A stretch of 64,000 nt of DNA from an uncultured Victivallis sp. GTDB taxonomy: Bacteria; Verrucomicrobiota; Lentisphaeria; Victivallales; Victivallaceae. The stretch's first letter is position 1. Each line of letters opens with the position of its first letter. Location: positions 52,539 through 116,538 of the forward strand of contig CALXOA010000074.1 in NCBI GenBank assembly GCA_944389895.1, in the 5' to 3' direction. Under the pieces are notes generated by a model. That model made no database searches, had not been told where the DNA came from, and saw nothing but the letters and a program-made list of their open reading frames with translations. Shown piece by piece: positions 1 through 8,420 of the stretch. The position numbers were made by a program, and so were the translations under genes.

Positions 1-762
1 CAGACGGTAACAATAACTCACCAGCAGGCCGGCCGTCACGAAAAACGCACTTAAAACCGTCGCCAATCCCATCATCGACCAGAGATGGCGCGTAAAACAC
101 CCCGCAGTCGCAGCAGGCAGGGTCAGAAGCGCGATGACCAGAATAATGCCTACCACGTTGATCATCAACACAATGGTCAATGCCGTCAAAGCCAGCAGAA
201 CCAGGTAGATCAGCCGCCCCCTGACGCCGCGCAGTTCGGCGAATGTTCCATCGAACGACATCGCCAGGACGTTGTTGTAAAAAAGCAGTGTCGGGATCAG
301 AACGATCGCATCAAGTCCCAGGGTCATATAGAGATCCTGCTGCTCCAGCAGGAGAATGTTTCCGAAGAGATACCCCTGCCAGTCAACGTATCCAGGAGTC
401 CGGGCCAGGAACAGCAATCCGATCGACATCCCGAGTGCCCATACCACCCCGATGATTGTGTCCTCACGTTCTCTCGCGTAGAGGTTGACGATCCCGACCA
501 GCAGGGAAGCCGCCATTGCTCCGATCACCGCACCGATCGTCGGAGTGCACCACTCCCACAGGCAGACTCGTTGCAGAAAGAGCGCGACCCCTACCCCGCC
601 GAGGGCGGCATGTGAGCTGGCTCCGGCGATCGAGGAGATTCTGCGCGTCACAACCATCGTCCCGATCACGCCAAGCGCAATACTTGAAAAAGCCCCGATC
701 AGCAGTGCGTTACGGAGAAATCCCATCTCCGGCAAAAGAAGGTCGTGGAGGAGTTGCGTCAT
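1..762 (-). CDS. znuB: Metal (zinc/manganese) ABC transporter permease, 3' end cut by window edge
   Basis: This is the integral membrane subunit of a class 3 metal ABC importer (ABC-3/ZnuB family). The minus-strand reading starts MTQLLHDLLLPEMGF and continues as a chain of hydrophobic helices to position 1, where it is truncated. It contains the family-typical stretch RRISSIAGASSHAALGGVG, near the expected ATPase-contact region. Its ATG overlaps the stop of the ATPase gene by 4 bp (ATGA), so it is the last gene of a binding protein-ATPase-permease operon. Zinc is the favoured substrate because of the His-rich binding protein, but manganese or iron cannot be excluded. The call is firm at family level; the gene symbol is by analogy. 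Confidence 0.88.
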   Translation of the reverse strand, partial: MTQLLHDLLLPEMGFLRNALLIGAFSSIALGVIGTMVVTRRISSIAGASSHAALGGVGVALFLQRVCLWEWCTPTIGAVIGAMAASLLVGIVNLYAREREDTIIGVVWALGMSIGLLFLARTPGYVDWQGYLFGNILLLEQQDLYMTLGLDAIVLIPTLLFYNNVLAMSFDGTFAELRGVRGRLIYLVLLALTALTIVLMINVVGIILVIALLTLPAATAGCFTRHLWSMMGLATVLSAFFVTAGLLVSYCYRL

Positions 763-1538
763 CTGCCTTCTCCTCCCCCGCCGTGTTTTCCGCAATTGCA
801 GAAACAGGAGTGATCGTGGCGGATCAGATTCACTTCGTGATGATAGACGGCATTGGCAGCCTCGGCGCTGAACGCACCGGCACGATGGACTGACAGCTGG
901 CGGTTCACGCAGATCACCAGATCGATTTCCCGATTCACAAAACCCAGATCATGCGAGACGGTGAGAACCATCATCCGCTGCCGAAGCCGCTCCAGCGTCC
1001 CGTAGAATTGCTCTTCCGCTCCCGGATCAATATTGGCGGTCGGTTCGTCGAGCAGCAGCAGCTCGGGTTCGCAGGCCAGTGCCCGCGCGATCAACACCCG
1101 TTGCCGCTGGCCGCCGGAAAGAGCGGCGAAACTCCGGTCGGCCAGAGGCGCGATGCCGACCTCGTCAAGCGCCGCCAGAGCAATCGCCCGGTCGTCCGCG
1201 GTATAACGTCCCCAGAATCCCCGCCGCATTCGCCCCATCAACACCACCTCGAAGGCGGTTACGGGAAAAGCCGGATCCAGCTGATGGTATTGCGGCATAT
1301 AACCGATTTTCGACCGCGCCTCGGTCGGAGAAACTCCGAAGAGGCGAATTGTCCCCCGCGTCGGAACCAGCACCCCCAGCAGGAGCTTCAGCAGAGTGCT
1401 TTTCCCGCCGCCATTGGGGCCGACGATACAGCCGGATTGACCGCGGGTCACCGTCAGGTTGATCTTTTCCAGAATCAGTCTGCCCGGCTCGTATCCAAAG
1501 TCGAGATTCGAAATTTCTATGACCGGTTCCGCAGGCAT
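759..1538 (-). CDS. znuC: Metal ABC transporter ATP-binding protein with Cys/His-rich tail
   Basis: This cytoplasmic ATPase powers metal import. Walker A GPNGGGKST lies at residues 40-48, followed by the LSGGQRQR signature and Walker B LLLLDEPT, in normal order and spacing for a 259-residue ABC-3 family ATPase. The last 25 or so residues are unusual: HHEVNLIRHDHSCFCNCG, then KHGGGGEGR. This tail has several His and Cys residues that could bind metal, a role inferred from composition only. The gene sits 4 bp after the binding-protein stop and overlaps the permease start by 4 bp, so the three genes are very likely one transcript. Confidence 0.92.
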   Translation of the reverse strand: MPAEPVIEISNLDFGYEPGRLILEKINLTVTRGQSGCIVGPNGGGKSTLLKLLLGVLVPTRGTIRLFGVSPTEARSKIGYMPQYHQLDPAFPVTAFEVVLMGRMRRGFWGRYTADDRAIALAALDEVGIAPLADRSFAALSGGQRQRVLIARALACEPELLLLDEPTANIDPGAEEQFYGTLERLRQRMMVLTVSHDLGFVNREIDLVICVNRQLSVHRAGAFSAEAANAVYHHEVNLIRHDHSCFCNCGKHGGGGEGR

Positions 1539-1542
1539 ACGG

Positions 1543-2526
1543 TTACTTCGCCCCCTCGTGGTCGAAGCCCTGTTTCAAAACCTCAGCCATTTTCAGCACA
1601 TTCCCCGGCAGATCCGCCGCAAGCGGATCAAGTCCGACCGCTTCTCCGTCAATCGCACGGGCCAGTGCCCGGGCACTGGTCGGATTGAATTGCGGCTGCA
1701 CGAACACCGCCCGGACTCCGGAAGCACGAGCCCGCCGGATCACTCCCGCCAGATGTGCAGGAGTCGCCTCCCGGCCTCCGAGTTCCACCGCGACCTGCTT
1801 GAGACCGGTCATGGCGGCAAAATAGCCGAATGCAGGGTGATAGACGTAAAATTCACGGTCGCGATACGGAGCGAGCGCCTCTTTCACTTTTGCTTCAACG
1901 CCGGCCATTTCGTCGCGGAAGGCGACCAGATTCCGCCGATATTCCGGGGCATGGTCGGGATCGGCGGCGACCAGAGCTTCACAGATTGCCTCGGCGATTT
2001 TCACCGCGTTGTCCAGCGAGAGCCACACATGTGGATCAAGCCCGTCAATGCTGCATTCATCGTGCCCATGCTCATGATCGTGTGCGTGCGCTCCGACAGA
2101 CTCCCCGGGATGATGATGATGCTCCGGGTCGTTGCAGCCGGCGCCGTCAAACGGGATACGCTGAATTTTTTCCGTGACGTCGATGATCTTCACGCGGGAG
2201 GGGGCGAGTGGACGAACGACATCCTGCTCGAAATTCATCCTGGTGGTAAAAAAGAGCTTCGAGGTTGCCGCACCGCGGATATCGTGCGGGTCGGGAGAGT
2301 AGTCGTGCGGACTGCGTCCCTCAGGCAACACCGAGCGCGAGTACACCCGTTCTCCACCGATCTTGCCGGCGATATAGGCGATGGGCGGCAATCCGGAATA
2401 GACCGGCAGCCTCCCGTCGGCCGCCGCGGCGGCAGGTTCTTCCCCGCAACCGGAAAGCAACGCGGGAAAGAGCATCGCCACACCTGTCGCCAGAAAGAGA
2501 TATCGCAACATTTCAGAATACTTCAC
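1543..2526 (-). CDS. znuA: Zinc-type ABC transporter substrate-binding lipoprotein
   Basis: This is the periplasmic metal-binding component (cluster A-I, ZnuA/TroA family), 327 residues. It starts at a GTG with a GAGGAGA ribosome site 8 nt upstream. The N terminus is a signal peptide with lipobox LLSGC, giving lipid-anchored Cys27. A His-rich loop (DPEHHHHPGE, then HAHDHEHGHDE) is the hallmark of zinc-specific members. Further conserved His and Asp segments (GLDPHVWLS, YHPAFGYF) match the metal-ligand positions of the family. It is the first gene of the ABC operon, with a sigma70-like promoter just upstream, so control by a Zur-like repressor is plausible although no clear Zur box was identified. 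Confidence 0.93.
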   Translation of the reverse strand: MKYSEMLRYLFLATGVAMLFPALLSGCGEEPAAAAADGRLPVYSGLPPIAYIAGKIGGERVYSRSVLPEGRSPHDYSPDPHDIRGAATSKLFFTTRMNFEQDVVRPLAPSRVKIIDVTEKIQRIPFDGAGCNDPEHHHHPGESVGAHAHDHEHGHDECSIDGLDPHVWLSLDNAVKIAEAICEALVAADPDHAPEYRRNLVAFRDEMAGVEAKVKEALAPYRDREFYVYHPAFGYFAAMTGLKQVAVELGGREATPAHLAGVIRRARASGVRAVFVQPQFNPTSARALARAIDGEAVGLDPLAADLPGNVLKMAEVLKQGFDHEGAK

Positions 2527-2560
2527 GGGAAATTCTCCTCTTCTATTTTATTAACTCAAT

Positions 2561-2589
2561 AAAATATCCTGAAAGCATGTCAATGTCAA
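2561..2589 (-). promoter_or_regulatory. Predicted sigma70 promoter of the metal ABC operon
   Basis: On the minus strand, TTGACA is followed after 17 bp by TATTTT, about 35 bp upstream of the GTG start of the binding-protein gene. The intergenic region to 2696 is AT-rich and shared with the divergent reductase gene. Prediction by eye only. Confidence 0.5.
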
Positions 2590-2628
2590 GCGATTCCCAC
2601 TATCTATCGCTTTTTTTACCTGAATTAC

Positions 2629-2656
2629 TTGAATTTATGATAATTGGATGTATAGT
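2629..2656 (+). promoter_or_regulatory. Predicted sigma70 promoter of the SDR reductase gene
   Basis: TTGAAT is followed after 16 bp by TATAGT, with the -10 about 40 bp upstream of the ATG at 2697. It faces away from the ABC operon promoter. Sequence-match prediction only. Confidence 0.4.
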
Positions 2657-2696
2657 TAGTTCCCCGTACTCTATGCAAAAATAAAACAGGTGTTTG

Positions 2697-3863
2697 ATGA
2701 AAAAGATTTTTTTAACCGGCATTACCGGTCTGGTCGGCAGCGCTTTTGTGGTTGCGCTGCTTCGCGAGCGACGTCAGGAGTACGAAATCATATGTCTCGC
2801 CCGGAAATCGCCGGTCAAAAGTGCGTTGGAGCGTACGCGGGAGATCATCCGCGATGAATGTACTTTCGATGGTTGTCCGGAACTGGCCGATCAGATTCTC
2901 GACTCGGTCAAGGTGATCGAGGGTGATGTCGTTGACCTCAATCCCGAGGAGATGGCGCACAATCCGCTGCTTTCCGGTACCGAGATCGTTTTCCACTGTG
3001 CGGCGGACGTCAATCTCGGCAAGGATCCGACCGGCAGGACGTATCGGATCAACTACAACGGTACCGAGAATATGGTAAAGCTGGCCAAGCTGTTGAATGT
3101 AAAGGAGTTTCACTACGTCGGGACAGCGTATGTGGCCGGGAAGCTGGTCGGCACCGCATTCGAGGACAAACCGGTCGACAACGGGTTCAACAATCCCTAC
3201 GAGGAGAGCAAGTACAAAGCCGAAATGCTGGTCCGAGCCTCGGGGATCCCGTTTACGGTCTACCGTCCGGCAATCGTCACCGGCCGCCGCAGCGACGGGC
3301 GCATCCGCAAACCGCTGGCGTTCTACCGGATCCTTGAGTTTCTCGGCAAACTCAAGAGTCATCACTGCTCGAAGCACAACCTCGATCAGACGGGGTGGGT
3401 CAATCTGCATATCAATTTTGCGACGACTCCCTCGGAACATGTCTACTTCGTTCCGATCGACTATGTGCAGGAAGCGATTACCGCGTTGTTCCAGCAGCCG
3501 GTCTGCAACAGAGCTTATCACATCACCGGCGACAGTCCGATCTCGACCCACCAGATTGAAAACACGATCTGTCGTGTGCTCCGGCTCGACGGCACCACCG
3601 TCAGCGACGGTCCGGTCGCCCCGACGATGGATAACAAGTTGATGGGGCGTTTCCTGGGAGATCTCTTCCCCTATTTCTCCAGCGATATCATCTTCGACCA
3701 GAGCAATGTGCGTAAAGTTCTCGGCGACGGAATCCTCGACTGGGAGTACGGTTCGAAGGGGCTGGAGATCCTGATTCGTTCCTTCTACAAAGACTACTTC
3801 CCGAATGTCGAATGGCTGCAATATCTCGCCAATGCTCCGATCGATCGGGAACCGCATAATTGA
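2697..3863 (+). CDS. Extended SDR / thioester-reductase-like NAD(P)-dependent oxidoreductase
   Basis: This is an NAD(P)-binding Rossmann-fold protein of the extended SDR type, 388 residues. The N-terminal nucleotide motif is TGITGLVGS and the catalytic Tyr-Lys pair lies in YEESKYKAE. Segments such as VFHCAADVNLG and NYNGTENMVKLAK resemble the NAD-binding domain of acyl thioester or fatty acyl reductases (male-sterility type), so the substrate may be an acyl or sugar-nucleotide compound; this is not settled. The ATG at 2697 follows an ACAGG-like ribosome site; a TTG one codon earlier is less likely. It is monocistronic, ending in a strong intrinsic terminator, and is divergent from the metal importer. 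Confidence 0.8.
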   Translation: MKKIFLTGITGLVGSAFVVALLRERRQEYEIICLARKSPVKSALERTREIIRDECTFDGCPELADQILDSVKVIEGDVVDLNPEEMAHNPLLSGTEIVFHCAADVNLGKDPTGRTYRINYNGTENMVKLAKLLNVKEFHYVGTAYVAGKLVGTAFEDKPVDNGFNNPYEESKYKAEMLVRASGIPFTVYRPAIVTGRRSDGRIRKPLAFYRILEFLGKLKSHHCSKHNLDQTGWVNLHINFATTPSEHVYFVPIDYVQEAITALFQQPVCNRAYHITGDSPISTHQIENTICRVLRLDGTTVSDGPVAPTMDNKLMGRFLGDLFPYFSSDIIFDQSNVRKVLGDGILDWEYGSKGLEILIRSFYKDYFPNVEWLQYLANAPIDREPHN

Positions 3864-3872
3864 ATTTTGTTC

Positions 3873-3921
3873 AAAACAACGGGCGGAAGTACCGGTACAC
3901 GGCTTCCGCCCGTTGTTTTTT
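3873..3921 (+). terminator. Strong intrinsic terminator after the SDR gene
   Basis: A perfect 17-bp inverted repeat (3873-3889 against 3903-3919) with a 13-nt loop ends in a T run. It closes the SDR transcript and lies only about 12 bp before the next start codon, so the amidohydrolase gene needs its own promoter or read-through. Confidence 0.88.
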
Positions 3922-3933
3922 GTGGGAGACGGC

Positions 3934-4719
3934 ATGATCATTGATTTTCACACCCATTATTATCCGGAAAAAGTGGTGGCCAAGGCTCTGGCCGCCGTCA
4001 ACCACAAGATTCCTCATTACACCAACGGCACTCGGGAGGGGCTGCTTGAGTCGATGCGGCGTGCCGGCATCGATTTCTCCCTCGGTCTGCCTCTGGTCAA
4101 CACGCCGGGCAACAGTCGCGGCGTCAACCGCTGGGCGGCTCAGCAGAATGCGGCGCCGGTGTTTGTCTGCGGATCAATTCATCCGGAAGAGCCGTCACCG
4201 CTGGAAACAATCGACTTCATCGCCGATGCCGGCCTGCGGGGAATCAAACTGCATCCGGAATATCAGCGGTTTGAATTTTCCGACGAACGGCTCTTCCCGT
4301 TGTGGGAGCGTTGCATCGAGCGGGATCTGTTTGTCCTGACACATGCCGGGTTCGATATCATGTTCATGCCGCCCTGGCATACCGATCCGATCCGGCTGGC
4401 CGCATTTCATCGACGTTTCCCGGAGTTGAAACTGGTTTGTGCTCATCTGGGTTCCATGACGATGTGGGACGAAGTGGAAGAGCATCTGGCAGGCCTGCCC
4501 GTCTATTTTGATCTGGCCTTCCTGACCCGGGAATACATCACGCCGGAACGGTTGACCGCAATCATCCGCCGCCATGGCGCCGATCGGATTCTCTTCGGAT
4601 CCGACAGTCCGTGGTGCGATCAGGCGGAGCATCTGGCGTTCATCCGGTCACTGCCGCTCACAGCAGAAGAGCAGGAACTCATTTTCTACCGGAACGCGGC
4701 GAAACTGCTGAAACTCTGA
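3934..4719 (+). CDS. Metal-dependent amidohydrolase (amidohydrolase 2 family)
   Basis: This is a cytosolic TIM-barrel hydrolase or decarboxylase of the amidohydrolase-2 type, 261 residues. The N terminus MIIDFHTHYYPEK gives the first metal motif HxH. The later segments GIKLHPEYQRF, VLTHAG and CAHLGS supply further His ligands, and the C-terminal FGSDSPW holds the conserved metal Asp. The start is the ATG after GTGGGAG; a longer frame would run through the preceding terminator and is rejected. The substrate is not predictable from sequence. It lies alone between a terminator and a convergent permease gene. Confidence 0.85.
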   Translation: MIIDFHTHYYPEKVVAKALAAVNHKIPHYTNGTREGLLESMRRAGIDFSLGLPLVNTPGNSRGVNRWAAQQNAAPVFVCGSIHPEEPSPLETIDFIADAGLRGIKLHPEYQRFEFSDERLFPLWERCIERDLFVLTHAGFDIMFMPPWHTDPIRLAAFHRRFPELKLVCAHLGSMTMWDEVEEHLAGLPVYFDLAFLTREYITPERLTAIIRRHGADRILFGSDSPWCDQAEHLAFIRSLPLTAEEQELIFYRNAAKLLKL

Positions 4720-4789
4720 CGATGTGGGGACTCTCACTCTTTCCGCACGTGGCTGCCGCGCTTCGTGATATCATCTGGCAAACACGTAT

Positions 4790-5545
4790 TCAGAAGAAGA
4801 GTTTGAGTGCCGTGACCACCACCAGAACCTGAATAATTCCCTCGAAGAGCTTCTGCGGCATCTTCGCCAGCAGCAGAACACCCAGAATACCACCGATCAA
4901 CAAAAAGGGAATCATCAGCAGATCGGTCTGAAGCGATTGCAGGGTGATTCTTCCTTCCCAGACGAAAATCGGCAGTTTCGTCCAGTTGATGATCAGGAAA
5001 AACCAGGCGCTGCAGCCCATATATTTCTCCTTGGGCAACCGCATGGCCAGAAAATAGATGGCCGCTACCGGCCCGGCGGCATTCGCCACCTGCGTGGTGA
5101 TTCCCAGCAATGTGCCGCAGAACCCGGCCACAACCGGCCCCGATGGGATCTTGTCGGGAGCCAGACGGGCTCGGATGAAATTGAGTGCCGCCAGCGCGAG
5201 GACGATTCCGCCGAGCATCATCTTCATGATCCGGTCATTGTCGGCCGGCAGCACATGCAGGATCCACGATCCGATCGCCAGCCCGGCATAAGCCCAGGGG
5301 AGCAGTCGGAGCACGATTTTCCAATCCGCATGACGGCGGTAGTACGAGACCGCCATCAGATCGGCCATCGCCAGCATGATCAACTGCAATCCTGTCGAAA
5401 GGCGTGTTTCAAAAACCATGGTCAACAGGACCACCGGGAGCACGCCGATGCCCGGAACCGCGGTTTTGTTGATGCCGATCAGAATCGCACTGACGATCAA
5501 CGTCACCCATTGGAGCCATTCGTAACTGTTCAGAAAATCCCACAT
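4790..5545 (-). CDS. TSUP family (TauE/SafE) membrane permease
   Basis: This is an inner-membrane anion permease of the sulfite exporter TauE/SafE type, 251 residues. About eight hydrophobic helices are visible. The N-terminal half-repeat begins with SAILIGINKTAVPGIGVLP and the second with VVAGFCGTLLGITTQVANAAGP, the two diagnostic repeat motifs of the family. Members move sulfite, sulfonates or other small organic anions; the substrate here is unknown. It is downstream of purC on the same strand but separated by a terminator, and it converges with the amidohydrolase. Confidence 0.9.
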   Translation of the reverse strand: MWDFLNSYEWLQWVTLIVSAILIGINKTAVPGIGVLPVVLLTMVFETRLSTGLQLIMLAMADLMAVSYYRRHADWKIVLRLLPWAYAGLAIGSWILHVLPADNDRIMKMMLGGIVLALAALNFIRARLAPDKIPSGPVVAGFCGTLLGITTQVANAAGPVAAIYFLAMRLPKEKYMGCSAWFFLIINWTKLPIFVWEGRITLQSLQTDLLMIPFLLIGGILGVLLLAKMPQKLFEGIIQVLVVVTALKLFF

Positions 5546-5550
5546 ATTCC

Positions 5551-5584
5551 GAAAAAGAAACAGGCGACGATATCCGCCGCCTGT
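5551..5584 (-). terminator. Intrinsic terminator downstream of purC
   Basis: On the minus strand, ACAGGCG and CGCCTGT form a 7-bp stem around an 11-nt loop and are followed by a T-rich tail (TTCTTTTTC). It lies between purC and the TSUP permease gene. Confidence 0.7.
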
Positions 5585-5607
5585 ATGGATTCCCGCGCTG
5601 ACGAAAC

Positions 5608-6504
5608 CTACAGCGTTCTGCCGGTCAGCATCCGATATGCCTCGAGATATTTCCGCGAGGTTTTTTCGACCACCTCAGCCGGAATTTCCGGACCGGGAGC
5701 GCACTTGTTCCAATCGAGCGTTTCCAGATAGTCGCGAACAAACTGCTTGTCAAGGCTGACCGGGCTGACGCCGACCTGATACTGATCCGCAGGCCAGAAG
5801 CGGCTTGAATCCGGAGTCAGAACCTCGTCGACCAGAATGATCCTGCCGTCGATTTCCCCGAACTCAAACTTTGTATCGGCCACGATAATTCCGTGTTTTT
5901 CAGCATAATCCCGGGCGGTGGTGTAGATTTTCAAGGAGAGATCCCGCAACGCTGTCGCCTTTCCCGCGCCGATCCGTTCGGCTACGCCTTCAAAAGAGAT
6001 CGCCTCGTCGTGCTCCCCCTGCTCCGCCTTGGTCGACGGAGTGAAAAGCGGCTCGTCCAGCTTGGAAGCCTGCTGATAGCCGGGCCGCAACCGGATTCCC
6101 GAAACTTCACCGCTCTTCTGATAATCCTTCCAGCCGCTGCCGACCAGATACCCGCGAACGATACACTCGATCGGCAACACCGAAGCTTTGCGTACGATCA
6201 TCGACCGCCCCTGCAGATCCTTCGCATAGGGCCTCAAAACCTCGCGACTGGCGACATCCGCCGAAAGGAGGTGATTGGGCACATCCTTCATCAGATCGAA
6301 CCAGAACAGAGAAATCTGCGTCAACACCTCCCCTTTACGCGGCACTCCGTTCGGCATCACCACGTCAAAGGCACTGAGCCGGTCGGTCGCCACAAAAAGC
6401 AACGCATCGCCCAGATCATAGACATCGCGGACCTTGCCACGATTGACCAGCTTCAGTTCCGGAATCTCGGTCCTGATCAATGCACCGTTCGCATCGTACT
6501 GCAT
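5608..6504 (-). CDS. purC: Phosphoribosylaminoimidazole-succinocarboxamide synthase (SAICAR synthetase)
   Basis: PurC condenses CAIR with aspartate using ATP in purine biosynthesis. The 298-residue protein has the nucleotide-binding start [13 protein letters not shown], the block [16 protein letters not shown], the [16 protein letters not shown] segment and the DTKFEFG active-site region. Its length matches the longer ADE1-like type rather than the roughly 240-residue enteric form. It lies 27 bp downstream of rplU, so the two are probably co-transcribed. Confidence 0.96.
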   Translation of the reverse strand: MQYDANGALIRTEIPELKLVNRGKVRDVYDLGDALLFVATDRLSAFDVVMPNGVPRKGEVLTQISLFWFDLMKDVPNHLLSADVASREVLRPYAKDLQGRSMIVRKASVLPIECIVRGYLVGSGWKDYQKSGEVSGIRLRPGYQQASKLDEPLFTPSTKAEQGEHDEAISFEGVAERIGAGKATALRDLSLKIYTTARDYAEKHGIIVADTKFEFGEIDGRIILVDEVLTPDSSRFWPADQYQVGVSPVSLDKQFVRDYLETLDWNKCAPGPEIPAEVVEKTSRKYLEAYRMLTGRTL

Positions 6505-6531
6505 GGCGTAAGGATTCTCCCGCTTTGAAAA

Positions 6532-6846
6532 TCAGGCGTTGATCGCGCCGATTTCGACCCGGATAAGATCCTGGCGATGCCCGTGGGTGCGGCGGTAGCT
6601 CTTGCGCCGCTTCATCTTGAAAGCGATCACTTTTTTGCCGCGGAACTGATCTTTGACTTCCCCCTCGACCGTGGCACCGGCAACCAGCGGAGTCCCGACA
6701 TTGAGTTTGCCGCCTTCCTCACCGACAGCGAGGACTTCGGAAAAAGTCACTTTTCCGCCGACTTCGACACCGAGTTTTTCGATTTCAACCAGGTCCCCGG
6801 TTTTGACCTTATACTGCTTGCCGCCGGTTTTGATGATCGCGTACAT
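6532..6846 (-). CDS. rplU: Ribosomal protein bL21
   Basis: This is 50S subunit protein L21, 104 residues. It starts MYAIIKTGGKQYKV, the universal L21 N terminus, and ends with the RRKSYRRTHGHRQ RNA-binding segment. The ATG at 6846 is chosen over a longer frame because of homology and an AAGGAG ribosome site just upstream. Unusually, the next gene is purC and not rpmA (L27), its near-universal partner. Confidence 0.97.
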   Translation of the reverse strand: MYAIIKTGGKQYKVKTGDLVEIEKLGVEVGGKVTFSEVLAVGEEGGKLNVGTPLVAGATVEGEVKDQFRGKKVIAFKMKRRKSYRRTHGHRQDLIRVEIGAINA

Positions 6847-6918
6847 TCTGTCTTGCTCCTTCGAAATGGTTATCTGCCAACATACCTGTTTTTTGTTTTG
6901 ATCGCACAATATCTCGAT

Positions 6919-6946
6919 AATATATACCGTTTTCAGCGCTTTGCAA
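6919..6946 (-). promoter_or_regulatory. Predicted sigma70 promoter of rplU-purC
   Basis: On the minus strand, TTGCAA is followed after 16 bp by TATATT, about 75 bp upstream of the L21 start. The -35 lies over the last codons of the glycosyltransferase gene. This leaves a 5' leader of roughly 60-70 nt, long enough for a ribosomal-protein leader, but no known motif was recognised. Confidence 0.5.
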
Positions 6947-7667
6947 GCAAAATTCGCGGCAGATTTTTGATTAACTTCGCTACGTAGAGCGCACCGGCAT
7001 GCCAGGGGGACTGCCCGTAACGCAGCTTCACCCGCAATTCATCGCGCAGACAGGCCGCGATATGGCGGTCGGAAAGCCCCCCTTCCCGATAGAAGGCAAT
7101 CGGAGCCGGAACATAGAGCGGTCGAATGCCGCAGACATTGATTGCGCGATACATAAATTCATAATCACCGAGCAGCCGGAACGAGTCGTCATAAAGTCCG
7201 ATCCGCCGATACACCGCGCGCGGCACGAACATCGACGGGTGCGGGGCAAACGCCCCCCGCAGCAGATTACCCCGTCGGAATCCACGCACCAGGCCCAGCC
7301 TTTCATATTCGACATCCCCCCAGAAGATACACTCCTCCAGCGCTCTGCTCTCCTTGCCGAATGCGGCCTCCACGACCTCGAAAGCCCCGGGCAGATAGCG
7401 GTCACCGGAATTTATGATACCGATCACATCGCCGGTGGCGCGCGAAATACCTTTGTTCATTGCGTCGTAAATGCCGTGATCCGGTTCGCTGACCAGCGCC
7501 GCCAGACGGGGGCGATAGGATTCCAGTACCGCGAGCGTTCCATCGGTGGAACCGCCGTCGATTACAATATATTCAAGTTCCGGATAATTCTGACCGAGTA
7601 CCGAGTCCACGGTTTCGGCGATTCCGGTGGCGTTGTTGAGAACGGCGGTGATGATTGAAATCTTCAT
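6933..7667 (-). CDS. Family 2 glycosyltransferase
   Basis: This is an inverting GT2 (GT-A fold) enzyme that transfers a sugar from a nucleotide-sugar, 244 residues. The N terminus MKISIITAVLNN is followed by the nucleotide-sugar motif DGGSTDGT (37-44), the EPDHGIYDAMNKG block and INSGDRY (from about 85), which occupies the place of the metal-binding DxD. It resembles the PGL/WcaA-like subgroup used for surface polysaccharides. It has no glycan-biosynthesis neighbours and stands alone upstream of rplU. Confidence 0.9.
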   Translation of the reverse strand: MKISIITAVLNNATGIAETVDSVLGQNYPELEYIVIDGGSTDGTLAVLESYRPRLAALVSEPDHGIYDAMNKGISRATGDVIGIINSGDRYLPGAFEVVEAAFGKESRALEECIFWGDVEYERLGLVRGFRRGNLLRGAFAPHPSMFVPRAVYRRIGLYDDSFRLLGDYEFMYRAINVCGIRPLYVPAPIAFYREGGLSDRHIAACLRDELRVKLRYGQSPWHAGALYVAKLIKNLPRILLAKR

Positions 7668-7816
7668 GAAAAAAATCAGTTCATTTCAGACGATGCATTC
7701 CAGCTTCCTGCCCTTCTGTAAAATACATGTTGGAATATAAAATGCAATCACACCTCCGTAAAACGCGAAATTTTTCTTTTTTTCTCTTATTTTTCAAGCT
7801 GCACAACCGTTTTGAT

Positions 7817-7844
7817 TTGACTTTTTGCGAATCGTTGCTATTTT
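7817..7844 (+). promoter_or_regulatory. Predicted sigma70 promoter of the binding-module/GH51 cluster
   Basis: TTGACT is followed after 16 bp by TATTTT in the AT-rich 223-bp gap between the divergent glycosyltransferase and the first secreted protein. A perfect AAGGAGG ribosome site (7880-7886) precedes the ATG at 7891. Confidence 0.45.
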
Positions 7845-7890
7845 TCAACATCCCCTGAACCAACCTTAATTTTATTGCAAAGGAGGAAAA

Positions 7891-8412
7891 ATGAAATTTC
7901 TGACTGGCACAATGATCGGAGCGATGTTGTTCTGCGGAGCGGCGATGATTGCCGACGATGTGGTTGAAGGAGCGTTGAAGACCCCGGAAGCCGTCCAGAA
8001 GTGGGGCAATGCAAAGGCGATGGAGTTCCTGCCGAATGGTGGTCCGGAAGGGGATCCGGCGGTGAAACTTTCGACCACCAACACGAATGGTGTGATGTGC
8101 GATCTCCGTCTGCCGGTCGACCAGCTCAAGGGGCGGACGCTCGAAGTATCAGCCGATATCAAGATCGAAAACGTCACCAAGCCGAAAGCTGCCTATCTCG
8201 GAGTCAAGATGATGGTCGTCTACAAGACTTCCGACGGCAAAACGCAGTATATCGAACACAAGGGCAAGCTTGACGGTACCCATGACTGGCGTGAATTTAA
8301 AAACATCGTGAAAATTCCGGCTAATGCGCAGTCGGTCAGCCTCACGATCGGACTTCAGGGCTCCTCCGGCACGGTTTATTTCTCTGATCTTGACATCGAG
8401 GTCGAAGATTGA
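7891..8412 (+). CDS. Secreted stand-alone carbohydrate-binding-module-like protein (paralogue 1)
   Basis: A 173-residue protein with a Sec signal peptide (about 20 residues, MKFLTGTMIGAMLFCGAAMI). The mature part is one beta-rich domain ending in SLTIGLQGSSGTVYFSDLDIEVED, the typical last strands of CBM4/9-like jelly-roll modules (galactose-binding-like fold). It has no catalytic domain. It is clearly paralogous to the next gene and to the N-terminal module of the GH5 at 25622. Strong ribosome site AAGGAGG. The likely role is binding of glycan at the cell surface or in the periplasm; ligand unknown. Confidence 0.8.
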   Translation: MKFLTGTMIGAMLFCGAAMIADDVVEGALKTPEAVQKWGNAKAMEFLPNGGPEGDPAVKLSTTNTNGVMCDLRLPVDQLKGRTLEVSADIKIENVTKPKAAYLGVKMMVVYKTSDGKTQYIEHKGKLDGTHDWREFKNIVKIPANAQSVSLTIGLQGSSGTVYFSDLDIEVED

Positions 8413-8420
8413 GTATTTCC

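Noticed and set aside
2590..2660. A Zur or Fur box in the divergent promoter region (TGATAATTGG near 2638)
   Set aside because: Only one half resembles the consensus; the palindrome is too weak to call by eye.
3805..3933. A longer N terminus for the amidohydrolase at 3934
   Set aside because: It would be translated through the SDR gene end and a 17-bp perfect terminator stem; the HxH motif normally lies at the very start of such proteins.
7681..7863. A 60-codon minus-strand frame in the gap before the first binding-module gene
   Set aside because: It is Lys-rich, lies in AT-rich promoter DNA, has no ribosome site and no family resemblance.
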